A stretch of DNA of 15,792 nt from Phycisphaerae bacterium (lineage in GTDB: Bacteria > Planctomycetota > Phycisphaerae > Sedimentisphaerales > SM23-30): positions 1 to 15,792 of the forward strand of contig JAIPFO010000043.1 in the NCBI GenBank assembly GCA_021736565.1, in the 5' to 3' direction. Within the stretch, counting starts at the first letter, position 1, and every line of letters begins with the position of its first letter. The translations under genes were made by a program, and so were the position numbers. Below are positions 7,449 to 13,910 of the stretch, in pieces. Below the pieces are notes generated by a model. The model saw only the letters and a list, made by a program, of their open reading frames with translations, did not search any database and was not told the DNA's origin.

Positions 7449-7733
7449 GCAGGATGGGCTTTGCCCATGCTGTTTTCCCAAACGTTATTAAAGAACTCTT
7501 TACTAACAGTTAACTTTCGCACTTTTTTATACGTTAATTCACTGCTCTGCAGGGCTTTAGCTTACAAATTGAATAAAAGGTAACAACGGGATATTACTCG
7601 ATATTACAATAAATGAGTCAAAATGCATTCTAACAGCCCTGCATCAACAACAAATGAAAATTTCAAAAATAAAAAGTACGAAAGCGTACTAACATAAAGG
7701 GATAGAAAACTGCATGGGCAAAGCCCATCCTAC
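7449..7733. repeat. 285-bp nested inverted repeat (REPIN/MITE-like)
   Basis: The ends (7449-7477 and 7705-7733) are inverted copies matching at 27 of 29 positions. Each carries a small hairpin ATGGGC-TTT-GCCCAT; the right copy starts with the GTAG foot typical of REP sequences, the left with GCAG. Two further complementary pairs lie nested inside: a CTTTCG[C/T]ACTTTTT block (about 7514-7528 versus 7672-7686) and TGCAGGGCT (7548-7556) versus AGCCCTGCA (7635-7643). No transposase is encoded and no clear target duplication is seen. It fills nearly all the space between the GT4 gene and the methyltransferase gene. Confidence 0.75.
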
Positions 7734-8233
7734 AAATTCCACACCGCCATATAATACCGTCCGAAAACGATATTCCGTGAAACATCCGGCTTACCCAAAT
7801 GGCATTCCAACGCCTGGGCGGTGACCGCCCAGAGGTGTTCTTTTTCCCAGTGGCCCAGTCGGGCCAGGGTGAAGGTGGGTTCGTGGGGGACGGTAATGAT
7901 CAGCTGTTTGGCGGCGACGCGTTTAAGTTCGCCCATCGCCTTGACCGGGTCGGGGACATGCTCGAGCACCTGCTGGCAGAGGACGATGTCAAAGGCGTTA
8001 TCCTTGAAGCTGAGGTTCTGGACATCCTCCTGTTTGATCTCGGGATACCGGGGCTCAAAGTCTGCCAGGGTCACCTGGTATTTATCCTTGAGCTGGTCGC
8101 GGAAGAAGAATTCCTGACAGCCGATATCCAGAATGGTTTTGGCGTTCGCATCGAGCTGCGATTTGACAATATCACAGCGAGAGGATCGCAGGTGGTTGTA
8201 GATCGCAATTTTTAGACTTTTTAATATATTCAT
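7730..8233 (-). CDS. Class I SAM-dependent methyltransferase
   Basis: 167-residue methyltransferase of the UbiE/type-11 group. It has the SAM-binding strand ILDIGCQ (34-40) with a less usual loop after Gly38, acidic Asp58 at the end of the second strand, and FDIVLCQQVLEHVPDP (81-96), the typical motif near the active site. The acceptor is unknown; in this cluster a sugar or lipid-linked glycan is likely (inference). At 167 residues it is short for the family. Its TAG stop (7730-7732) lies inside the foot of the repeat at 7449-7733, so the C-terminus may have been altered by that element, though the last residues (FGRYYMAVW) look like a normal ending. Starting at a GTG (8281) would translate the repeat at 8265-8287, so I prefer the ATG at 8233 although no ribosome site is obvious. 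Confidence 0.88.
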   Translation of the reverse strand: MNILKSLKIAIYNHLRSSRCDIVKSQLDANAKTILDIGCQEFFFRDQLKDKYQVTLADFEPRYPEIKQEDVQNLSFKDNAFDIVLCQQVLEHVPDPVKAMGELKRVAAKQLIITVPHEPTFTLARLGHWEKEHLWAVTAQALECHLGKPDVSRNIVFGRYYMAVWNL

Positions 8234-8264
8234 AATTATTTTGTAACTTTTTGATAGAAGATTT

Positions 8265-8287
8265 TTAACCACGAAGGACACGAAGAA
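8265..8287 (+). repeat. CACGAAG-type dispersed repeat, left copy
   Basis: A 23-bp sequence built on ACCACGAAGGACACGAAG. It is an inverted match, 21 of 23 positions, to 8364-8386. Similar CACGAAG-CACGAAG repeats are known from intergenic regions of many bacterial genomes. It lies just upstream of the methyltransferase start. Confidence 0.75.
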
Positions 8288-8342
8288 TATAATACGGCTA
8301 TTCTTGCCATTTCAATGGTTGCAATATTCAGGATTTACTTAT

Positions 8343-9320
8343 TTATTGTTTTTCTTTTCTTTCTTCTTCGTGTTCTTCGTGGTGAAGATCAATATTCATT
8401 TTTTTCTTGGCAGACAGAATAAACAGCCCCAAAAAGCCCGGGGCCAGTATCGTCACCAGGCGAAACATGATCGCCGCGGCGATGATGGTTTCCAGCTCCA
8501 GGCCGGCTTGTTTGAAGAAATAGCAGATCACCATCTCGTCGGTCCCCAGGCCGTTGAGCGTAAAGGGGAAAAGCCGGGCCAGGGTTATAAACGGGGCCAC
8601 CGTAAAGACATACAGAACATCCACCGGGGCATTAACACACTTAAATGCCAGGTAAAACTGTGCGTAGGTGATCAGCCAGCCGGCCACCGAGAGGGCTATC
8701 GCGTAAAGAACGACCCGGGGCGAGACACCCAGTGCCTTTATCACGTCAAGAAAATTCAACTTCCCCCGTGCCATGTGCGTCATTTTCTCGAGCGACTTAT
8801 TCACCCCCGGTATTTTAACCGCCAGAAGCGGGGTCAAGATCATCACGATCATCACCGCCATCAACACCAGCGACAGCCCGGCATAGCGAAACTGTCCACG
8901 ATAAAGGGCCGCAGGGACGCCAATGATCGCCACCGACCCCAGGGCAATGATCTTATCGAACAGGCTCGTCGAGAGCATCCGCTCCTTGACCCCGGACCAT
9001 TTATAGGCGAAGAAACTCTTTGCGATATCGCCGGAACTGGCCGGCAAAAAAAGATTAAGGCCCAGGCCCACCATTAAAAGCCAGAGCGAATCCCAAAGCG
9101 ACACCTTTTCTGGCCCGTCATCAAAGATCAGTTTCCAGCGATAGCCGCGCACCAGAAAACCAGGGACAAGCAACACACAGAGACCCACGAAAACAAGACC
9201 ATCAACCGTTCTGATGGTATTGGCAAAATCCCCAAGGTCCAGCCGCGAGATCAAAAAACAGACCAGGATCGCAGAAAGAGAAACCTGGATGATCAATCGG
9301 GTTCTGGAACCACGCTTCAA
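8343..9320 (-). CDS. LPG-synthase-TM / AglD-like membrane protein (putative lipid-glycan flippase)
   Basis: 325-residue polytopic inner-membrane protein of the lysylphosphatidylglycerol-synthase transmembrane family (UPF0104), with about eight hydrophobic segments. Family marks are LNLFLPASSGDIAKSF (about 88-103) and FPFTLNGLGTDEM late in the protein. It lacks the soluble aminoacyl-transfer domain of MprF, so it is the membrane part only. Next to GT2 genes such proteins are thought to act in lipid-linked sugar handling (inference). It starts with TTG at 9320, overlapping the GT2 stop by 4 bp (TTGA), with GGGAGGG seven bases upstream; the two genes are translationally coupled. The last 13 residues (HHEEHEEERKEKQ) include translation of the CACGAAG repeat at 8364-8386, so the tail is probably repeat-derived. 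Confidence 0.9.
   Translation of the reverse strand: MKRGSRTRLIIQVSLSAILVCFLISRLDLGDFANTIRTVDGLVFVGLCVLLVPGFLVRGYRWKLIFDDGPEKVSLWDSLWLLMVGLGLNLFLPASSGDIAKSFFAYKWSGVKERMLSTSLFDKIIALGSVAIIGVPAALYRGQFRYAGLSLVLMAVMIVMILTPLLAVKIPGVNKSLEKMTHMARGKLNFLDVIKALGVSPRVVLYAIALSVAGWLITYAQFYLAFKCVNAPVDVLYVFTVAPFITLARLFPFTLNGLGTDEMVICYFFKQAGLELETIIAAAIMFRLVTILAPGFLGLFILSAKKKMNIDLHHEEHEEERKEKQ
8364..8386 (-). repeat. CACGAAG-type dispersed repeat, right copy (inside a gene)
   Basis: Inverted partner of 8265-8287, with only two mismatches over 23 bp and 76 bp between them. It is read in frame as HHEEHEE near the C-terminus of the membrane protein. In RNA the pair could form a long hairpin between that gene and the methyltransferase. 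Confidence 0.75.
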
Positions 9321-10294
9321 TGACCAGCCCTCCCGGCCTGCTGCCGACAGGCAAGTTTGAAAATTTCAGCTTTCAGTTGTTTGATCTGATAGGCGATAAA
9401 ACAAAAAATGAACATCGACATACCGCTTAATATCAGGAAACTGGTCAGAATGATCTGAACGATCCGATTGCCAATGATCTCTTTTTGAATAAGAAAGTCC
9501 CAGGCCAGATTAAGTCCCATTAAACACCCGACAACAAGAAGTAACCCGCCCAGACCGCCAAAAAGCAAAATCGGCGACTCATGAAAGCTGAACAGCAGAT
9601 GCGAGATGATCAGCTTTTTCGCTTTGAATTTTGATTTGCGAACCGGCGCATCCTTTTTAGGCGGTTCCCAACGCAAAATGGCGGGCACCTCACTGAACCT
9701 CGCACCGAGCATCACCGCCTTGGAGACGATCTCCAGGTGGATTTCCTTGCGATCTTCCTCCAGGGGCAGTGACCGGATGAAATCGCCGCGATAGCCGCGG
9801 GTCATCCCGCTGAGCATCGTAATATTGACCGGCACCGTCAGACGAAGGATTCGATTGCCCAGGGTGCTCAGCAATGCGCGGCGGAACGGGACATTCTCCA
9901 ACCGGCCATTGGGTGCGTAGGGGGAAGCGATCACCACATCCGATTCCGATTGGATCAGTTCATCATAAAGCTCACGGATAATGTCCTTCCCCCAGGTCAG
10001 ATCCGATTCGGTCGTAATCACATAACGGCCGCAACTCGCGTTGAACCCGCTTCGCAGCGCATATCCCCGCCCGCGGTTACGGGTATAGGAAATAACCTTG
10101 ATCCGGTCATTATCTTTTGCCAGCGATTCAATGATCGCCAAAGTGCCATCGGTACTGCCGTCATTGACCAGGAGGAGTTCCCAGCTGACCCCCAGCGAAT
10201 CAATGGCCTCAGCAAGGTTTTTCACGCTATTTTCAATCACACCCTGTTCATTATACATGGGCGAAATAATCGTTAATTCCACATCTTTATTCAT
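9317..10294 (-). CDS. Family 2 glycosyltransferase with C-terminal membrane anchor (DPM1/ArnC-like)
   Basis: 325-residue GT2 enzyme that probably moves a sugar from a nucleotide donor to a polyprenyl phosphate or similar lipid on the cytoplasmic face. The GT-A domain (1-230) has ISPMYNE (10-16), VNDGSTDGT (43-51) with Asp45, and the metal motif position as ESD (96-98) where DxD is usual in dolichyl-phosphate-sugar synthases. RNRGRGYALRSGF (72-84) is the typical loop after the third strand. Two hydrophobic segments (about 241-265 and 276-302) anchor the C-terminus. I start at 10294 because family similarity begins right there (MNKDVELTIISP); upstream in-frame ATGs (10342, 10369) have no ribosome site, and the site here (TTGGACC) is weak. 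It is the first gene of the cluster and overlaps the following membrane-protein gene. Confidence 0.93.
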   Translation of the reverse strand: MNKDVELTIISPMYNEQGVIENSVKNLAEAIDSLGVSWELLLVNDGSTDGTLAIIESLAKDNDRIKVISYTRNRGRGYALRSGFNASCGRYVITTESDLTWGKDIIRELYDELIQSESDVVIASPYAPNGRLENVPFRRALLSTLGNRILRLTVPVNITMLSGMTRGYRGDFIRSLPLEEDRKEIHLEIVSKAVMLGARFSEVPAILRWEPPKKDAPVRKSKFKAKKLIISHLLFSFHESPILLFGGLGGLLLVVGCLMGLNLAWDFLIQKEIIGNRIVQIILTSFLILSGMSMFIFCFIAYQIKQLKAEIFKLACRQQAGRAGH

Positions 10295-10448
10295 AAATGG
10301 TCCAAATTGTCCGGTTAATGGCCTAAGAGATGCCAGCGTCATTCGGATTTCTGACACCCTCTTGCGCATCTTAAAGCTTGCTATTTAATACGAAAATCAA
10401 CTTTTGCCGCAGGCACCGCGACATAGACACCCGCATGAGTCAAGTCGG

Positions 10449-10478
10449 ATTATAAACGCCGGAAGTCATTTTTCCCAA
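10449..10478 (-). promoter_or_regulatory. Possible promoter of the glycan cluster
   Basis: Minus-strand TTGGGA (10473-10478), 18 bp, then TATAAT (10449-10454). The -10 is perfect and the -35 is poor. It would give a leader of roughly 150 nt before the GT2 start. Confidence 0.4.
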
Positions 10479-10592
10479 GGAAAATTGATTCCCGCCTCAA
10501 ATTTGCCAGTTGCGAATCATCGCCATCCCCATTATAATCAATCCATACTTTGATAAGGGATTGTCTTCACCTCTTTCGCCTTGATCAAATAA

Positions 10593-10655
10593 TATATTTT
10601 TAAAAATATAACTTAATTCCTTAAGTACTTACATTGCAGCCACTTACAATCAGCC
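10593..10655. repeat. AT palindrome and tandem ACTTACA repeat before the zinc-ribbon gene
   Basis: TATATTTTT-AAAAATATA (10593-10610) is a perfect 18-bp palindrome. It is followed by two tandem units, ACTTACATTGCAGCC (10627-10641) and ACTTACAATCAGCC (10642-10655). TTAAGT (10621-10626), 18 bp, then TACAAT (10645-10650) could be a weak promoter. These lie within the 406-bp divergent spacer and could be operator sites; no protein can be named. The rest of the spacer holds nothing I recognise. Confidence 0.4.
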
Positions 10656-10700
10656 CGAGGCATCCTACAGTGCCCCCTGCTGTCTCTTTGGAGATCACTG

Positions 10701-10940
10701 ATGACGATCAAAAGTCAATGCCCTTATTGCCAACTTATTTTCAAAGCCCCCGATAACTTTTCCGGAAAATTAACATCCTGCCCAAAGTGCAATGAGGAAA
10801 TTGAAATTCCCGAAAAAGCCAGCTTAAAGAAGAAAGTGGCCCCTAAAACAACGAAAAAGGTCATAAAAAAAACAGTCAAAAAAGTTGTCAAAAAAGTTGT
10901 CAAAAAAGCGGTTAAAAAAACAGTGAAAGCAAAAGATTGA
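10701..10940 (+). CDS. Zinc-ribbon protein with histone-H1-like lysine tail
   Basis: 79-residue protein of two parts. Residues 5-38 form a zinc ribbon with CPYC (7-10) and CPKC (27-30), like the MJ0042-type or zinc-ribbon domains at the N-termini of many planctomycete proteins. Residues 43-79 are almost only Lys, Val, Ala and Thr, as KKxVKK repeats, like bacterial histone-H1-like proteins. A DNA- or RNA-binding role at the nucleoid is likely (inference). The tail DNA contains a 12-bp tandem unit, GTCAAAAAAGTT, twice in perfect form from 10875 and a third altered copy, so tail length may vary by slippage. GGAG lies 8 nt before the ATG. It is transcribed away from the glycan cluster. Confidence 0.85.
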   Translation: MTIKSQCPYCQLIFKAPDNFSGKLTSCPKCNEEIEIPEKASLKKKVAPKTTKKVIKKTVKKVVKKVVKKAVKKTVKAKD

Positions 10941-11282
10941 CCCTGGCGTTACGCCTCAGAAATATGCGGCCCTTGCCGGTTTAATGGAATGGCCCCTCAC
11001 CAGTCAGAATAATATCCTTTTGCTCAAAGCCTTGGTTTTACATCACTTTTTAACATTTATATCGATCTTACGGTTACCAGAGGTGTCGGTTGTGTCAAAA
11101 GTGAATATTGATTTCCGCGTCATAAGTCGATTTACACCGTTCAGATCAGGTATTAAACACCGACACCCGCGTCAAGATGGGCAGCCAGAACATGCTTCAC
11201 CAGCCAGGCCCATGGTGCCCTCAGGCCTTGGATGCCGGGCCCTTCTGAGGGAAATGCCCCTTGTATGGCCCCAAAAATCCCC
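10941..11282. other. Intergenic region upstream of serS
   Basis: No gene that I can support. A 126-codon open frame (10984-11364) runs into serS, has no ribosome site and no recognisable domain. I see no T-box signature before serS. The only clear structure is the hairpin CCCTCAG (11218-11224) with CTGAGGG (11245-11251), a 7-bp stem around 20 nt that lacks a T-run; it lies upstream of the predicted serS promoter, so it is more likely DNA- or upstream-transcript related than a serS attenuator. Confidence 0.4.
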
Positions 11283-11311
11283 TTGCAATTGGTCGATAGT
11301 TTCGCTATGTT
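11283..11311 (+). promoter_or_regulatory. Promoter of serS
   Basis: TTGCAA (11283-11288), exactly 17 bp, then TATGTT (11306-11311). The serS ATG is at 11321, only 9 nt after the -10, so the transcript would start at or within a few bases of the start codon. Confidence 0.6.
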
Positions 11312-11320
11312 CCTCCTATT

Positions 11321-12589
11321 ATGATAGACATACGAAAATTACGCGAAAACCCGGAACCCTTTAAGAAAGCCTGTGCCGATAAAGGGTACACTATTGACGT
11401 TGACCACCTGCTCGAGATGGACGGTAAACTGCGAGATGCCCAGCGGGCCCTGCAGGAGATCGTCACCGAGAAGAATAAAATGGGCAAGACGGTTGCCCGG
11501 ATCAAGGACCCCGATGAGCGTCAGCAGGCCATCGAGAAGATGAGCGCCTTTAAAGGGCAGGAAAAAGACCTCAGCGACCAGGTGGCCCACCTGGAACCGC
11601 AACTGAATGAACTGCTGCTCAATACGCCCCAGCCGGCGTCACCCCAGGCCCCGATCGGCCCCGATGAGAGCGGTAATGTCGAAGTGAGACGCTGGGGCGA
11701 TATCCCGACATTTGATTTCGAGCCCAAAGACCATGTTGAACTGGGCAACCGGCTAGGCATGCTGGATATTGAGCGGGGCGTTAAACTCTCGGGCAGTCGG
11801 TATTACATACTGCGAAAAGACGGGGCCCTCTTGCACCAGGCGGTATTACGACTGGCCCATGACATGATGGTCGCAAAGGGCTTTGAACCGCTAACCGTGC
11901 CGGTTCTAACACGCGAAGAAACATTTATGGGCACCGGGTGGTTCCCCGAGGGCAAGCCGCAGGTCTATCAGGTCCCCGAAGATGAGCTGTTCCTGATAGG
12001 AACCGCCGAGGTACCGGCGACCAGTTTATATATGAACGAAATACTGGACGAAGCGGATCTCCCCAAGAAATTTGTGGCCCAGTCGCTATGCTTCCGACGC
12101 GAAGCGGGGGCCGCCGGTAAAGATACCGCGGGCCTGTACCGGATCCATCAGTTTGAAAAGGTCGAGCAGGTCATCATCTGCAAGGCGGATATGGAAGAGG
12201 TCGAGCAGTGGCATCAGACCATCGTGGCCAATTCCGAAGATGTCCTCAAGGCCCTTGGCATCCCCTACCGGGTCATCGAGATCTGCACCGGGGATATGGG
12301 CATGGCCAAGTACCGGATGTATGATATCGAAAGCTGGATGCCCAGTCGCGGGGGCTATTGCGAAACGCATTCGGCCAGTAACCTGCTGGACTTCCAGGCC
12401 CGACGCCTTAATTTGCGGTATCGCGATGCGGACCGCAAGGTGCACTTCTGCTATACGCTAAATAACACGGTGATCGCCTCACCGCGGTTCCTGATACCGA
12501 TGATGGAAATATTCCAGAACGCCGATGGGACAATTACAATTCCAGAGGTATTACGACCCTACATGGGCGGACGGGACCTGATCAGCTAA
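11321..12589 (+). CDS. serS: Serine--tRNA ligase
   Basis: 422-residue class II aminoacyl-tRNA synthetase that charges tRNA-Ser, and tRNA-Sec where present, with serine. The N-terminus (MIDIRKLRENPE) and the following helical arm (about 30-100) that contacts the tRNA long variable arm are typical. The catalytic core has TAEVPAT (228-234), motif 2 as FRREAGAAGKDTAGLYRIHQF (starting 258), and motif 3 around ASPRFLIPMMEIF with Arg389. Compared with the E. coli enzyme, SSCSN before DFQARR is here THSASN (349-354), and NGSGLAVGR is NNTVIASPR, so this is a divergent branch but all key charged residues are kept. The end EVLRPYMGG is normal and length is full. No Shine-Dalgarno precedes the ATG (TCCTCCTATT), consistent with a leaderless transcript. 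aroF follows 143 bp downstream on the same strand. Confidence 0.97.
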   Translation: MIDIRKLRENPEPFKKACADKGYTIDVDHLLEMDGKLRDAQRALQEIVTEKNKMGKTVARIKDPDERQQAIEKMSAFKGQEKDLSDQVAHLEPQLNELLLNTPQPASPQAPIGPDESGNVEVRRWGDIPTFDFEPKDHVELGNRLGMLDIERGVKLSGSRYYILRKDGALLHQAVLRLAHDMMVAKGFEPLTVPVLTREETFMGTGWFPEGKPQVYQVPEDELFLIGTAEVPATSLYMNEILDEADLPKKFVAQSLCFRREAGAAGKDTAGLYRIHQFEKVEQVIICKADMEEVEQWHQTIVANSEDVLKALGIPYRVIEICTGDMGMAKYRMYDIESWMPSRGGYCETHSASNLLDFQARRLNLRYRDADRKVHFCYTLNNTVIASPRFLIPMMEIFQNADGTITIPEVLRPYMGGRDLIS

Positions 12590-12634
12590 ACGCACACCGC
12601 CTCCCATATAACCGCCTTAGGCCCGCTTGATGGA

Positions 12635-12669
12635 TATAATGCAGGGGAATGGGGGGTTTCACAGCCCCC
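12635..12669 (+). promoter_or_regulatory. Possible aroF promoter and 5'-end hairpin
   Basis: A perfect TATAAT (12635-12640) with no good -35 lies about 95 bp before aroF. Just after it a G-run (12651-12656) can pair with CCCCC (12665-12669) around TTTCACAG, which would place a GC-rich hairpin at the very 5' end of the mRNA. Confidence 0.4.
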
Positions 12670-12692
12670 TATTGACACTTCACATAGAACTC

Positions 12693-12731
12693 ATGCCCTC
12701 CGAATGGGGCCTGGTTTTGAAAGGATATTAA
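12693..12731 (+). CDS. Possible 12-codon leader peptide before aroF
   Basis: ATG at 12693 opens a frame reading MPSEWGLVLKGY and stops with TAA at 12729-12731, a single base before the aroF ATG. It contains one Trp and one Tyr codon, and the aroF ribosome site (AAAGGA) lies within its last codons, so its translation would affect aroF initiation. It lacks a clear ribosome site of its own. It could be chance. Confidence 0.25.
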   Translation: MPSEWGLVLKGY

Positions 12732-12732
12732 T

Positions 12733-13752
12733 ATGATCGTTGTAATGAGCCCAAAATCTTCTGAAGAACAATTGAACCATGTGGTAGAGCTCGTTGAAGA
12801 GATGGGACTAACCAGCCATGTGATCCATGGAACCGACCGGAATGTCGTCGCCGCGGTCGGCGATAAACGACAAGTGGACAAAGGGGCCATTGAAAATTGC
12901 CCCGGCGTGGAAAAGATCGTCCCGATCCTCGCACCGTATAAGGTCGCCAGCAAGGAAGTCAAACAGGAACCAACGGAAATTCGCCTGGAGCCCAGCGGGG
13001 CGGTCATTGGCGGTAAAGCGTTAGGGATCATTGCCGGGCCGTGCAGCATTGAAGACCGCAACCAGACGATCGACATCGCCCACGCCGTCAAAGCCGCCGG
13101 GGCGGTCGCGTTGCGGGGCGGAGCCTTTAAGCCGCGCACCAGTCCCTACAGTTTCCAGGGACTCGCTGAAAAGGGCCTGGAATACATGGCCGAGGCCCGG
13201 GAGGAGACCGGGCTGTCAGTCGTCACGGAGGTGTTAACCGTACCCCATGTCAAAATGGTCTCCATGTATGCCGACGTGGTACAGATCGGGGCACGGAACA
13301 TGCAAAATTATATGCTGCTCAAAGCCGTCGGCGAACAGCCCAAGCCGGTCCTGCTCAAACGCGGGATGAGTGCAACGATGGAAGAGTTCCTTCTGGCCGC
13401 CGAATACATTATCGACGCCGGCAACCCCAACGTCATCCTCTGCGAACGAGGAATACGAACATTTGAAGATTACTGCCGAAACACCCTGGCGCTCACCATC
13501 GTCCCGGCCATCAAAAAAGTGAGCCACCTGCCGATCCTCGTCGACCCGACCCACGGCACCGGCCACGCCTACCTGGTCGAACCGATGAGCCTGGCGGCCA
13601 TCGCCAGTGGGGCCGACGGGCTGGTTATCGAAGTCCACCCGGACCCCGAACACGCCCACTCCGACCCGGCCCAGCAGATCAAACCGGAGCAATTTAAAGA
13701 ACTCATGGAAAAAGTCAAGCGGGTTGCCACGGCCGTTGACCGGACGATCTGA
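12733..13752 (+). CDS. aroF: 3-deoxy-7-phosphoheptulonate (DAHP) synthase, type I-beta
   Basis: 339-residue enzyme that joins phosphoenolpyruvate and erythrose-4-phosphate, the first step of the shikimate pathway to aromatic amino acids. Residues 1-70 are a ferredoxin-like (ACT-like) regulatory domain starting MIVVMSPKSSEEQL, as in the Thermotoga maritima enzyme, where it gives Tyr/Phe feedback inhibition. The TIM barrel follows: GPCSIE (102-107) with metal ligand Cys104, KPRTSPYSF (133-141) for PEP binding, LLKRGMSAT (207-215), DPTHGTGH (271-278) with His274, and VIEVHPDPEHAHSDP with Glu300 and Asp311. These ligands line up with the T. maritima set at a constant offset of two. AAAGGA lies 7 nt before the ATG. 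The 143-bp gap from serS contains a possible promoter, hairpin and short leader frame, so it may have its own control. Gene-name usage varies (aroF/aroG/aroA). Confidence 0.96.
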   Translation: MIVVMSPKSSEEQLNHVVELVEEMGLTSHVIHGTDRNVVAAVGDKRQVDKGAIENCPGVEKIVPILAPYKVASKEVKQEPTEIRLEPSGAVIGGKALGIIAGPCSIEDRNQTIDIAHAVKAAGAVALRGGAFKPRTSPYSFQGLAEKGLEYMAEAREETGLSVVTEVLTVPHVKMVSMYADVVQIGARNMQNYMLLKAVGEQPKPVLLKRGMSATMEEFLLAAEYIIDAGNPNVILCERGIRTFEDYCRNTLALTIVPAIKKVSHLPILVDPTHGTGHAYLVEPMSLAAIASGADGLVIEVHPDPEHAHSDPAQQIKPEQFKELMEKVKRVATAVDRTI

Positions 13753-13910
13753 CCTTATACGAGTTCGGCTCTCCCCAGGCAGGCCCCATCATCCAAAGCC
13801 CCCCTCCCCATGGACCGACAACGTGAAGCGTTTAGTCGTACGGACCAGAATAAGAATACCGAAAAAAGAATTAACCCCTTAAATTTCTCATACTATTATC
13901 GAGTAAAGCA

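Noticed and set aside
10941..11320. T-box riboswitch before serS.
   Set aside because: No T-box antiterminator core or specifier loop is recognisable, and the predicted promoter lies right at the ATG.
10984..11364. 126-codon frame upstream of serS as a gene.
   Set aside because: It overlaps the serS start, has no ribosome site and no recognisable domain.
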